DNA of 61,940 nt, from assembly GCF_013522705.1 (NCBI RefSeq), contig NZ_JAAMRE010000036.1, forward strand, positions 1 through 61,940, given 5' to 3'. Source of the stretch: Pseudomonas lurida. GTDB lineage: Bacteria > Pseudomonadota > Gammaproteobacteria > Pseudomonadales > Pseudomonadaceae. Shown piece by piece: positions 18,007 through 26,600 of the stretch; within the stretch, counting starts at the first letter, position 1; each line of letters starts with the position of its first letter. The position numbers and the translations under genes were made by a program. Under the pieces are notes generated by a model. The model saw only the letters and a list, made by a program, of their open reading frames with translations. It did no database searches and was not told where the DNA came from.

Positions 18007-18954
18007 TCAGGACTCAGCCCCCGGCGGATGGCCGAAATGCGCCTTATAGGCATGGTTGAAGTTGGCCGGGTTGGCGTACCCCAAGCGGTGGGCAATCTGC
18101 GCCACGTGCCATTTGCGCTGGCGCAGCAGGGTGCGCGCCAGTTCCAGGCGCTGCTGGCGCACGTAATCGAGCATCGACTGGCCGTACACGCGGCTGAAGG
18201 CGCGTCTCAGGGTGGTTTCCCCCACGCCCAGCTCCCGGGCCAGCGCCAGCGTGCCGGGCGGGTTCATCAGGTTGGCGTCGAGCTGAAAGCGTGCTTCGTG
18301 CGCCAGGTCCGAATGGCTGCGCAACGCGGCCACGGGTTTGGCCGGCTGCGGCGCCAGATGCGTGGCCAGTTCGACCAGCACGGCCAGGCTCAGGCTTTCC
18401 TGATTCAGCCGCTCCAGCGCGCCCTGGTAGGGCGAATGATAAAGCCGCTCGAGCAAACGTCCGAGTGCGCGGCAGCCGTTCAGCGCTGAAAAGTGCATGC
18501 CATCATCGAGCAGAGACGCCAACGGCTGCAGTGACGCGTCTTCTTCGGCCATTTCGCGCAGGTAGTCGCCGCCGATGCGCAGCCCGGCCATGCGCGCACC
18601 ACTGCCCGCTGGCATCTGGTCCATGGCTTCCATGCTTTCGCTCAAGCCCAGCACATGGGGCGCGCCGGGGGTGTATTCATTCAGCACGCCGTCCACCCGA
18701 TGTTGCCACTGCCCACCCAATACCTGAACGATGCACAGGCTGTCGGGCAGCACCTTGTGGATGCTCAACGGTTCGGGGAACTGCAGGTCACAGTCGAAAT
18801 ACTGCAAGTGCGACCGCACCGTCTGCGCGCGGTAATGCCCGATCGCGCTGCCCATGACTTGCCGCGCGCTGTCGTCGAATACGCCGGCCTGGTCCAGGGC
18901 CTCCGGGTGATCGAAGCAGAATTGGGTATCCAGATACGGGTTGCGGCGGTCCAT
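18007..18954 (-). CDS. AraC-family transcriptional regulator
   Basis: 315 residues from ATG 18954 with GGAGG at 18964-18968 on the minus strand (9-base spacing). The N-terminal ~200 residues form a cupin-like sensory domain of the AraC_binding type seen in FeaR/OruR-like regulators. The C-terminal double HTH includes GTLALARELGVGETTLRRAF and WHVAQIAHRLGYANPANFNH. Effector unknown. It ends 12 bases from the convergent BPL-N gene. Confidence 0.9.
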   Translation of the reverse strand: MDRRNPYLDTQFCFDHPEALDQAGVFDDSARQVMGSAIGHYRAQTVRSHLQYFDCDLQFPEPLSIHKVLPDSLCIVQVLGGQWQHRVDGVLNEYTPGAPHVLGLSESMEAMDQMPAGSGARMAGLRIGGDYLREMAEEDASLQPLASLLDDGMHFSALNGCRALGRLLERLYHSPYQGALERLNQESLSLAVLVELATHLAPQPAKPVAALRSHSDLAHEARFQLDANLMNPPGTLALARELGVGETTLRRAFSRVYGQSMLDYVRQQRLELARTLLRQRKWHVAQIAHRLGYANPANFNHAYKAHFGHPPGAES

Positions 18955-19124
18955 TGAAAAAGCCTCCGTCAAGGCTGGTTGGCAACGTATGCATCATACC
19001 GACATCACGCAAAGGGATCAGTTGTTGTGAGCCACGGCCTTATTGTTGTGCGCAGCGGCCGCACCGCTTGGCAGAGCCTTGTGCGTTGATTTCAATGGTC
19101 GGCTTTGAACTGTCGAGGAAGCCG

Positions 19125-19556
19125 ATGATGTTGATTTATCGCAAATGGGCGGCCCTGTTGGGCTTGGTGCTGGCCGTGTTCGCGGGGATCGCCCACGCTG
19201 ACAATCGCCCGGAAGTCGCGGAAAAAGTGCTGGCCTACGCTGGCGAGGGCGGTGTGAAGGTCTGGACCCTGCGCATCGGTGCACGCAGCGACAATCAGGC
19301 GCTGGTGCAGGTGGAGGGCGTAGACCACGACTGGAACATGAAGATCCAGAAAATGGCCGTGGAAAAGACCGGTAAGGACACCCGCTATTCCACCACCGTG
19401 GACGGCCAGAAGTTTGTGGTGCTGGTGCTGCAACAGGGCTGGGGCGAGCTGTACTTGCCCGGCGAAGCTCAAGCGTTGAACGTCGGCTATGACGAATTCC
19501 TGTCCAGCCAAGGCAATGCGCAGGCGTTCCTGACTGACTACCTGCAGGCCAATTGA
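19125..19556 (+). CDS. Small exported protein, first gene of an M48 peptidase operon
   Basis: 143 residues from ATG 19125 (GAGGA at 19115-19119). Upstream frame to 18954 overlaps the AraC start and is not coding. Signal peptide MMLIYRKWAALLGLVLAVFA ends at IAHA. The mature ~115 residues contain no known motif: KVWTLRIGARSDNQALVQVE, then a hydrophobic VVLVLQQGWGELYLP. It ends 3 bases before the peptidase gene, so translation is probably coupled and the product may assist that peptidase. Confidence 0.72.
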   Translation: MMLIYRKWAALLGLVLAVFAGIAHADNRPEVAEKVLAYAGEGGVKVWTLRIGARSDNQALVQVEGVDHDWNMKIQKMAVEKTGKDTRYSTTVDGQKFVVLVLQQGWGELYLPGEAQALNVGYDEFLSSQGNAQAFLTDYLQAN

Positions 19557-19559
19557 GCA

Positions 19560-20921
19560 ATGAGCCGATTCGGACGGTGGTCATGGGCGCTGACGATGCT
19601 GCTGCTGCCGCTGGCCCTGATGGGGTGGGCCAGTGTGCAGAGCTGGCGCGCCGATGAAGTGCTGCGCGAGGCGCAGGGTATCGGCGGCGACTACGCCTGG
19701 CTCCGCGTGCGTCAGGCTCTGGCCGGGTTGGCGTATTGGCTGGCCCTCGCCGCGTTGGTGGCAGGGCCTGCGACGTGGCTGAAGCTGCGGCTGGACGCCT
19801 GGCGCGCGCGGCAATCCAGGGACTTTCTCTACGACCGCCTGTTCCTCTGCTGGCGTGCCCTGGGGCAGTGGTTGGTGGCCTACACCGGGCTGTTGGTCGG
19901 CGCGCTGGCGGTAAGCCTGCTATATGAATTGAGCTGGGGCTGGAGCCACTTCAAGGCCGGCGGCTGGTTCATGCTGTTGGTGGCGGTGCCGGTGATTGCG
20001 GTGCTGTGGGTCGGGTGCCTGCTGATCGAGCGGTTGCGCCGGCAATGGCACGCCCTGGACCGGCCGTCCTCGGCGTTTCTGGGGCAAGCCATGGGGCGCG
20101 ACAAGGCCCCGGCCTTGTGGGGCTGGATCGAACAACTGGCCCATACCGCCGGCGCGCCGGTGCCCGACCATATCGTGGTGGGCATCGACCAATCGTTTTT
20201 TGTCACCAGTGTCGATGTGGCGCTGCAACCGGCCGGTGATCTGCTCACCGGGCGTACTCTTTACCTGCCGCTGACCTACCTCTCAACCCTGAGCCAGGCC
20301 GAGACGGCGTCGATCATCGGCCATGAGCTGGGGCATTTCAGCAGTCGCGACACCGAGCGCGGCAGCGAAATCGGCGCGCATTTCAGCCTGATGTGCGTGC
20401 ACTTTTCGTTTATCAGTGCGGGGGATGCCGACCCGGCGTGGATCGAGCGCCCGGCGATCTGGATGACGCAGCGTTTCCTGCACCACTTTCAACTGGCAGT
20501 GCACCACTGGGGCCGCGCCCAGGAACTGCTGGCGGATCGGGTGGGCGGCAACATCGGTGGCGAGCGGTTGTTCTGCCAGGCGCTGCTACGGGTTATCGCG
20601 CTGGACGCCGAAATCAACACGCTGCTCAGCGAGCGTCACCCCAACCTGATCCAGGCCCTGGCCGACCACCTGCGTCGCACACCGCTGCGCTTGAACGAAG
20701 CGGCGCTGGACCATGCCATTGCGCACCCTTTCGATACGCACCCGCCGACAGTGCTGCGCCTGCAGCAACTGGGCGTGGTGCTGGATGACGCCCTGCTGGC
20801 CGAGGCCACGCGCGTGCCCACCGAACACGACCGCCACTGGTTCAGCCAGCTCACCCAGGCGTCGTCCGCGCCTGCCGCGCAGCCCTTATCACCGCCACTA
20901 TCCATCGCCCAAGGAGAATGA
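19560..20921 (+). CDS. M48-family membrane zinc metallopeptidase
   Basis: 453 residues. Four hydrophobic segments occur in the first ~165 residues. The Zn site HELGH is at 255-259 (SIIGHELGHFSSRDTERG), with a third ligand Glu probably in AQELLADRVGG. M48 proteins (HtpX/Ste24 families) degrade membrane or misfolded envelope proteins; unlike HtpX, this one has a long N-terminal membrane region and a ~100-residue C-terminal tail. The stop overlaps the RBS (AAGGAG) of the next gene, indicating an operon with the flanking small proteins. Confidence 0.9.
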   Translation: MSRFGRWSWALTMLLLPLALMGWASVQSWRADEVLREAQGIGGDYAWLRVRQALAGLAYWLALAALVAGPATWLKLRLDAWRARQSRDFLYDRLFLCWRALGQWLVAYTGLLVGALAVSLLYELSWGWSHFKAGGWFMLLVAVPVIAVLWVGCLLIERLRRQWHALDRPSSAFLGQAMGRDKAPALWGWIEQLAHTAGAPVPDHIVVGIDQSFFVTSVDVALQPAGDLLTGRTLYLPLTYLSTLSQAETASIIGHELGHFSSRDTERGSEIGAHFSLMCVHFSFISAGDADPAWIERPAIWMTQRFLHHFQLAVHHWGRAQELLADRVGGNIGGERLFCQALLRVIALDAEINTLLSERHPNLIQALADHLRRTPLRLNEAALDHAIAHPFDTHPPTVLRLQQLGVVLDDALLAEATRVPTEHDRHWFSQLTQASSAPAAQPLSPPLSIAQGE

Positions 20922-20924
20922 CCC

Positions 20925-21590
20925 ATGACCCAACCCTCCGATCCGCTGTCGGATCTGGCCAGCACACTCAGCCAGGAATACGCCGACTCCCGCGATGCTC
21001 AGCGCGAGCGTGCGGTCGCCGAACTCGAGCAGGTTATCCAGCGCGTGCCCGAGCAGACCGAATTCACCAACTCGCGCCGGTACAAGGTGCGCGGCCCGCT
21101 GTTTTTGCTGGTTTCCCTGAGCTTGCTGGGGTTCGCGCTCCACCGGGGTTCCACCGGCCTGGGCGTGTGTGCCGCAGTGATGGCGGTGTTGTTTGTGTTG
21201 TTGACGTGGCAGCACCGCAACGCCGGGCAACACGCCTTTATGCGCCTGACCCGCCGCCAGCTGTTTGTGGACACCCTCAGCGCGCCGGTGGATCTGGTGG
21301 ACATTGTCGATGTTTCCATCAGTGAGGAAGGCTGGCTGACGGTGCAGAAACTGATTTTGCGTGCCGATGCGCCCCTGCCTGTTCATCGCTCCGCGCGACA
21401 GCTGTTCGGCAACCAGGCCCTGGCCCTGAAAAAGCCTCAGCCGCAGATCCGCATCCAGTCCGCCGGCCTGATGCAGGACGGCCGCACCCTGGACTGCGAC
21501 CAGATCGCAGAGATCCTCAACGGCTATTGCCAGGCCGCCCATGCGCAACGTCACCTCGATGCGTTGCGCCAGGAGGCCCAGCGGGCTTGA
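20925..21590 (+). CDS. Membrane protein, last gene of the M48 operon
   Basis: 221 residues. An acidic soluble N-terminus of ~55 residues is followed by two adjacent membrane segments (about 60-77 and 81-95: PLFLLVSLSLLGFALHRGST), then a ~125-residue cytoplasmic domain. No motif recognised. RBS AAGGAG lies in the last codons of the peptidase gene, so expression is coupled. It ends 8 bases from the convergent AraC gene. Confidence 0.72.
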   Translation: MTQPSDPLSDLASTLSQEYADSRDAQRERAVAELEQVIQRVPEQTEFTNSRRYKVRGPLFLLVSLSLLGFALHRGSTGLGVCAAVMAVLFVLLTWQHRNAGQHAFMRLTRRQLFVDTLSAPVDLVDIVDVSISEEGWLTVQKLILRADAPLPVHRSARQLFGNQALALKKPQPQIRIQSAGLMQDGRTLDCDQIAEILNGYCQAAHAQRHLDALRQEAQRA

Positions 21591-21598
21591 TCGGTCCG

Positions 21599-22468
21599 CT
21601 AGCGCAGCGGCACATACACATCGGTCTGCCATTGATCCTGCGGCGTCTCGGGGTAGACGCTCAGGTAATGGAAGAACAGCGGGTGGTCGCGAAGCTCCTC
21701 GCCGCTGGCAGGCAGCCAATCGCGGTAAATCGGATAGATGGTTTCGCCGATATGATCCGGCGAGCCCACATGCCGCACCACCACGCAGCGCCCGGCAGGA
21801 ATGACGCGCGCATGTACGCCAAACTCGTTTGGTGCCACCGCCGCGTCAATCTCGCCACAAACGGCGAAGCGAAACGCCTCCGGCGCGGTGGTATCGGGGT
21901 TGTTATACGGAATGCCAAACGTGCGGCTCGACGCCACCGGCGACTGGCCGCTCTGCTTGCGCCATTCGATAAATCGGCTGGTCGTCTGATTGACCAGCCC
22001 GGCGGGCCCGCAATGCTCAAGCGCGGCCACCTGGGTTTCGGGGAATTCTACAATGCGTAATTGCATGATGATCGTCCTGGAAAAGTGAGGGATAGCGAAC
22101 ACCGCATTCCAGGTCTGCCAGTTCGGCGCTTTCCTGAACGCACTCGGCGCCATACCGAACGCCCGCCGGAACGCCCGGCTGAATGCCTCCGGGCTATCGA
22201 AACCGGCACTGAGCGCGGCCTCCAGCACCGAATAATCGGCAGCGGTCGCCAGGCTATGGGCCGCACGACGCAGGCGCATCAGTTGCACATAACGCGACAC
22301 CGGCACGCCGACAAACGCGGTGAACTGTCGATGGAAGTGAAACGCCGAAAAATTCGCCACCCGGCTCAACGTATTCACCGACAGGTCCCCTTCGAGATTG
22401 GCCTGGATGTAGGCGAGGACGGCGTTGAAGCGCTTGGTGTAGGCGAGTTGGGTCGGCGTTTCGGACAC
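21599..22468 (-). CDS. AraC-family regulator with GyrI-like effector domain
   Basis: 289 residues. Here the double HTH is N-terminal (about 10-110: LSVNTLSRVANFSAFHFHRQ and SVLEAALSAGFDSPEAFSRA). It is followed by a GyrI-like/SOUL-type small-molecule domain from about 135 to the end (MQLRIVEFPETQVAALEHCG and the closing YLSVYPETPQDQWQTDVYVP). This layout is that of Rob/SbmC-related regulators such as YdeE-type fusions that sense amphipathic drugs or detergents. The effector here is unknown. ATG 22468 is chosen; no better start is seen. Confidence 0.9.
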   Translation of the reverse strand: MSETPTQLAYTKRFNAVLAYIQANLEGDLSVNTLSRVANFSAFHFHRQFTAFVGVPVSRYVQLMRLRRAAHSLATAADYSVLEAALSAGFDSPEAFSRAFRRAFGMAPSAFRKAPNWQTWNAVFAIPHFSRTIIMQLRIVEFPETQVAALEHCGPAGLVNQTTSRFIEWRKQSGQSPVASSRTFGIPYNNPDTTAPEAFRFAVCGEIDAAVAPNEFGVHARVIPAGRCVVVRHVGSPDHIGETIYPIYRDWLPASGEELRDHPLFFHYLSVYPETPQDQWQTDVYVPLR

Positions 22469-22773
22469 TGGGAGAAACTCCTGGAAGGGCGGTCGGCGAT
22501 AGAGTCGACTATAGCGGGGCGCGCGTGCCTAGCCGGGTTTGCTCAAGGTGAGATTGGGGTAAGAGGCTCTACACAACGCGTTCGGTGAAAACATAACCTG
22601 AGAACACCAGGTTTTTGTGGTGAGCAGGCTTGCCCTGCGCTGGGCTATTAGTGGTCTGCCCCCATAGTCTTAAGCACGCTTGTTCGCTTCCTGAATAATG
22701 CCCGTGTATCTGGTAGCTGGCAGATATCGGCACATCGCCGCCAAGCGGCCTCCTTTGCGGGATATTCGCAGTA
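22469..22773. other. Intergenic junction into accessory region, with REP fragment
   Basis: No gene. A REP arm (TGTGGTGAGCAGGCTTGCCC then TGCGCTGGGCT, 22615-22646) stops abruptly and is followed by unrelated sequence (ATTAGTGGTCTGCCCCCATA). Base composition drops to the right. I take 22646 as the probable left boundary of inserted or rearranged DNA. Confidence 0.5.
22612..22646. repeat. Truncated REP arm
   Basis: One 35-base arm of the same REP family as at 9.6 kb, cut before its GAAGC hairpin loop; no matching right arm follows within 300 bases. Its 5' flank reads TTTTTGTGGTGAGCAGGC exactly as in the tandem units at 38.4 kb. Confidence 0.7.
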
Positions 22774-23826
22774 TCAGCGACTTCCCTGGCTACGCCACAG
22801 CACAGGCCAATAAGCCTGATCCAGCCCCATGCAAGGGATCATTTCAGCCGCATGCGTGAGCGTGAAACCGCTACCGTCGTAACGCCAGCGCAGCGTAGTA
22901 CCACAACCGCCCATCCTCATCGCTCTTTCCTGACTGCTAAGTACACCCGTGGCCGGATCAAACTCTACGAAGCCCTGGGGCTCTCGTTCCGGCAGGTTTG
23001 GCACTTCGGCGATTAGCGCTGCGCGCGCCTGCTCTGGGTGGTCCAAGGGTGCTTGGTAAATACTGTAGAAGCAGTTGTAGCCCCCACAGCCGGTTTCGAT
23101 GATCACTAGTGCTTGATCTGAACTCAAGGCGTAGGCGCTGGCTTTTGGCGTGATGTCTTCATTCAGATCTTCTTGCCAGTCCTTGCGCGTAGCAACGACC
23201 ACGGCATCCGCGATCTGTTTTGCTTTGTCCGCAGTTAGCGCGGCAGGTGCCTGCCAAATTGGCGCTATCGGAGCGGCAGGGGCTGACGGCACGCTGCTAG
23301 CGGGCGCCGGGCCCTTGGAGATCAATGCGTCCTGCGTGCCGACCCGCCCCTGAACCGAGTCCATCAGCAACAGCGCCGCACTCATCCCGCTTAGCGATGC
23401 GTACGATTTGCCCTCCTTGACCGGCAGCACCAGGTAGTTCCCATTGCGCAACTCTGTGATCAGGGCTTGGGCTGACGAACCGTTGAGTGCATAAACCTCG
23501 GGGGTATCGCCTTCTTTCAGTTCGCCACGTTCAAATTGAGACTTCAGCGGTTTGTCATCAAGTGTTGGCTGGCCACGGGTTTCTGTATAGCTGAACACCC
23601 CGACATGCAAGGCGCCTTGCGGGCCGGCTTCACGTGTGACTCGTATGCTGAACGTTGAAAAGCCCGTGTCATCGCGCTCCTGCACGGCACTGATCGCCGT
23701 GCATGTTCGTGTGTTATCGCAGCCGATAATCCAGTCCTTGATGTCACGCGCCAACGGGACTTTCTCGGCAGCATGAACGCAGCCAATGCCTGCCGCCAAA
23801 AGGAATGTGAAAATGCTACGTATCAT
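22774..23826 (-). CDS. Exported DUF1176-type protein
   Basis: 350 residues from ATG 23826 (a TTG seven codons upstream is less likely). Signal peptide MIRSIFTFLLAAGIGCVHA. DUF1176 hallmarks: KDWIIGCDNTRTCTAISA near the N-terminus with two cysteines, a Ser/Ala-rich middle, and C-terminal VIIETGCGGYNCFYSIY and MRMGGCGTTLRWRYDG with further paired cysteines. Periplasmic, probably disulfide-rich; function unknown. Codon use is less GC-biased than its left neighbours. Confidence 0.85.
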   Translation of the reverse strand: MIRSIFTFLLAAGIGCVHAAEKVPLARDIKDWIIGCDNTRTCTAISAVQERDDTGFSTFSIRVTREAGPQGALHVGVFSYTETRGQPTLDDKPLKSQFERGELKEGDTPEVYALNGSSAQALITELRNGNYLVLPVKEGKSYASLSGMSAALLLMDSVQGRVGTQDALISKGPAPASSVPSAPAAPIAPIWQAPAALTADKAKQIADAVVVATRKDWQEDLNEDITPKASAYALSSDQALVIIETGCGGYNCFYSIYQAPLDHPEQARAALIAEVPNLPEREPQGFVEFDPATGVLSSQERAMRMGGCGTTLRWRYDGSGFTLTHAAEMIPCMGLDQAYWPVLWRSQGSR

Positions 23827-23886
23827 CAGACAGACGCCTCTGTACAAGTAAGCGCCTATTAAGACAGAGTTTTTTGCTGATACCTA

Positions 23887-24502
23887 TTGAATGGCCGTCA
23901 GTCACAACAGAATCGCCGCATTGAACAACCGGCGCTGCAAGTAGAAGCATGCAAACGGGGTGCGACCACATTTAAACAATGGGATCTGCCACCGACCTCT
24001 GCCTTCAACCCACTAACACGCTGGGCCGCTCACCGTAAGATTGTGACGGACATAATAATTGTCGAACTCACTGCTTTGGACGAACTGGAAACCATATCGG
24101 GTATAAAAACGATTCCAGGCGCTTTCTTTGAGGGCACTTACTTTAATCGATCTTGTGTCGAGGAAGTAGGCTTGGCGATGATCGTGCGAGCCGAGTTTTT
24201 CGGTGCCGATGGCACTCGCTATCTGGGATACGTGCACTGGAGTCTGATTGAACATATTAACCATCGACAACCCACGCTGTTCCTCAATGACGGCACAGTT
24301 GTTTCGTTCTGGGCAGGAATTGTTAAACCCATCCTGGGATGAAGCCTCAGATGAAGCGAAACGGAGTTCTTTCCCTATCACATTTGAGTCTGAACCATTA
24401 CTCGGGCTCACGCCGATGGTCGGCTTCTTGGAAGGGATGTATTACTTGGATAGCAATGACCAGATTTCTTGCGTTTCGATGGGTGAAAGGCGAGGACGGT
24501 AA
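23887..24502 (+). pseudogene. Frameshifted hypothetical gene
   Basis: Two plus-strand frames join into one plausible protein. The first ends ...TLFLNDGTVVSFWAGIVKP (stop at 24340-24342). The second, offset by one base, continues SWDEASDEAKRSSFPITF ... MYYLDSNDQISCVSMGERRG to 24502. The switch is near AAACCCATCC at 24324-24333. No Shine-Dalgarno is visible for the first frame, so the true start is unclear. Family not recognised. It may be a decayed accessory gene or a base error in the assembly. Confidence 0.5.
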
Positions 24503-24710
24503 CTACCCTCATCTGGTTTACAGCAGTGACTGATGCGGCAAAAAAGCCAGCGCGAGTCGCCTGGTTCTGACCGCTTTCTGACTGTGGTGACCGGCAAAAA
24601 TCGACCCCATAGCGGCCCTTAGCGAAGAGCAGCTACCGCCATAAAGCTGCTGTTGGGGTCTGGGGTGCATTGTCGAGAAGCAAGCAAAGGGGACGCTCGA
24701 CGCCTAGGGC

Positions 24711-25646
24711 CTATTCGCCCTTGGCCATTTCAACTCTCCCCATCTCCAACGCTCCGCTGAGCAGCACTGCATTTCGTACACGGGCGGGAAGGATAGTGAC
24801 AAGGGCTGCCATTAGACCGTGTCGCCAGTGGCCATGAGATGAGAGTGTGTGGCCTAAATGAGACAGCGCTGCGCTGGCAGCCAATTCTGCTGGAATGGTA
24901 ATGGCAGCTGGTTCTGTGCCTGCTGCCATAGCTGTCGCCATGACGGTGGGCTGAAAGGACAAAACGTCGAGTTGATCTGAATACTCAAATGCCAGCGGAA
25001 CAGTGAGATGATCAACGAAAGCCTTGCAGGCTCCATAGATCTGCGTACCCGGCCAATAAAAGCGTCCCACAATGGAGCCTACGTTCAGAAGCGCCGCACG
25101 TCTTCCTGTCGAGGAGCTGTGCCTGAGAAGTCCAGGCAGCAACGTATGGGTCACGATAGCGGTGGTACTGACATTCACAGCCAGCAAACGGCGTAGAGTT
25201 GCAGTCGGCACATCCGCATAACGCCGATGTACTGTGGTGCCTACACAGTTGATCAGCACCGAGAGATCAACATCCTCTGCGGCGGCGGCCAGGGCTTGAT
25301 AGGTGTGTGGCGCCGAATCCGACAGGTCAAGCGCGACAGTTCTAACTTGAACCCCCAACTCCTGCAACTCGCTCTGGAGGCGATCAAGTTTGGACTGGGT
25401 ACGTGCTGCCAAGATCAGGTTAAAGCCGCAGTGGGCTAATTCGCGGGCGAAAGCTTTACCCAAACCGTCGCTGGCACCAGTGATGAATGCCCAGCTTCCT
25501 TTACCGTAGCGTTTGGCTAAAGATTCGCCGTTGAATCGCGCTGGTAGCCAGAGGTAGATCCAAAGCCAGCGTGCTAGCTTGACTAATGCCCAAGTCAGAA
25601 ATGCTGCGCCGGAAATCTGCAGTACAGCCAGTAAATTCAATGCCAT
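24711..25646 (-). CDS. Short-chain dehydrogenase/reductase, 17-beta-HSD12-like
   Basis: 311 residues from ATG 25646, with GGAGG seven bases upstream. An N-terminal membrane anchor (residues ~1-35) precedes a classical SDR Rossmann domain: TGASDGLG at 56-63, catalytic Ser191, Tyr204 and Lys208 (YGACK), and LINCVG in place of NNAG. The anchor plus spacing resembles the HSD17B12/3-ketoacyl-CoA reductase group, which is unusual in bacteria. Product and substrate unknown. It lies downstream of a Crp/Fnr-like gene on the same strand, 169 bases apart. Confidence 0.87.
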   Translation of the reverse strand: MALNLLAVLQISGAAFLTWALVKLARWLWIYLWLPARFNGESLAKRYGKGSWAFITGASDGLGKAFARELAHCGFNLILAARTQSKLDRLQSELQELGVQVRTVALDLSDSAPHTYQALAAAAEDVDLSVLINCVGTTVHRRYADVPTATLRRLLAVNVSTTAIVTHTLLPGLLRHSSSTGRRAALLNVGSIVGRFYWPGTQIYGACKAFVDHLTVPLAFEYSDQLDVLSFQPTVMATAMAAGTEPAAITIPAELAASAALSHLGHTLSSHGHWRHGLMAALVTILPARVRNAVLLSGALEMGRVEMAKGE

Positions 25647-25815
25647 CGAGATACCTCCAGAAGTGGATGGATGCTTGAAAAGTCTCATCGCTACTGTGGT
25701 AACCAAGGGCAGCGGGCTATGTCGAAACATCAGCCCGTTAGCTGCCGCAGATTGGTCAGAGCAGTGGTGAAGGCCAATCGTGCTTCTCTGGCGTTATGTT
25801 GTCATTTACATATGT

Positions 25816-26376
25816 TCAGATGCCGGTTTTGTCTGCGCTCGCTTTCAGCTTTCGCCGAATTCGGCTCAAGTGAACTGGGGTCACCCCCAAATAACCTGCA
25901 AGCACGTGCATGGGAATTCTTGCCAATCGATCTGGCTGAGTGGAGAGCATGCCCAGATATCGTTCTGTAGGGGTTTGCGAGATGGCACTGGTGTAGAGCT
26001 TGATGTAGTCGACCAGTCGCAACTGCGTGAGTGCCAGCAACTGAGTCTGCAAGATTGGTTTCGAAAGGGTGTGCGCCAGAACGGTGTCCCGGTCTAGCAC
26101 GCACAGGTGGCACGCTTCCATCGTGATAATTTCCAACTCGCTTGGACAGCCGCTAACCAGACTCTCCAGAGAGCTTACGACCTCGCCCTCAAAAAAGAAT
26201 TGGACGCTGGTATCCGTTCCTTCTGCGTCGCGCACGCAGATCCGCACTGCACCAGCTTTGATGAGGTAGAGGTTTTTAGCGAAGTCTCCCGACCGTAATA
26301 GGGCATGGTTGGCCTCTATGTGGAGGTGTTTGCCGTACGTTAGGAAGAAGTCGCCTAGGACAGTGTCTAGTTGCAT
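25816..26376 (-). CDS. Crp/Fnr-family regulator
   Basis: 186 residues from ATG 26376; the frame remains open to 26478 but the family starts near MQLDTVLGDFF. The N-terminal cyclic-nucleotide-type beta-barrel (about 10-120) contains KNLYLIKAGAVRICVRD and EGEVVSSLESLVSG, but lacks the canonical cAMP phosphate Arg-Ser pair. The C-terminal HTH is short: VLAGYLGVTPVHLSRIRRKL. This is the compact Bacteroidetes-like Crp form often found next to an SDR or hydrolase that it regulates. No iron-sulfur cysteine cluster of Fnr type. Confidence 0.85.
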   Translation of the reverse strand: MQLDTVLGDFFLTYGKHLHIEANHALLRSGDFAKNLYLIKAGAVRICVRDAEGTDTSVQFFFEGEVVSSLESLVSGCPSELEIITMEACHLCVLDRDTVLAHTLSKPILQTQLLALTQLRLVDYIKLYTSAISQTPTERYLGMLSTQPDRLARIPMHVLAGYLGVTPVHLSRIRRKLKASADKTGI

Positions 26377-26403
26377 GAACGCAGTACCGCACAAGGAATG
26401 GGG

Positions 26404-26507
26404 GCGCCGGTGTCGACAGGCCGCTTCTGGCCGGTTGCTGCCCGTCACGAACGGCAGAAATCGGCCAAAAGCTGCCAAAAGCTGCCGTTGAGATTGACCA
26501 TAAGGTC
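26404..26507. repeat. Dispersed GGCCGATT-type repeat copy
   Basis: CCGCTTCTGGCCGGTTGCTG and CCCGTCACGAACGG, then AGAAATCGGCCAAAAGCTGC and its partial reverse form. Related copies occur near 24568, 30648-30703, 32584-32640 and 32806-32826, all within the accessory segment. The copy here lacks the insertion seen at 32.6 kb. Confidence 0.5.
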
Positions 26508-26600
26508 AGGCGGGCGCCCATACCCGCCCATGTTCGACGCATAATCTTTCACTGGAAGCTATAACACGAGGCTGCTCTTAGGAGATAGATCTTGGGCTTC

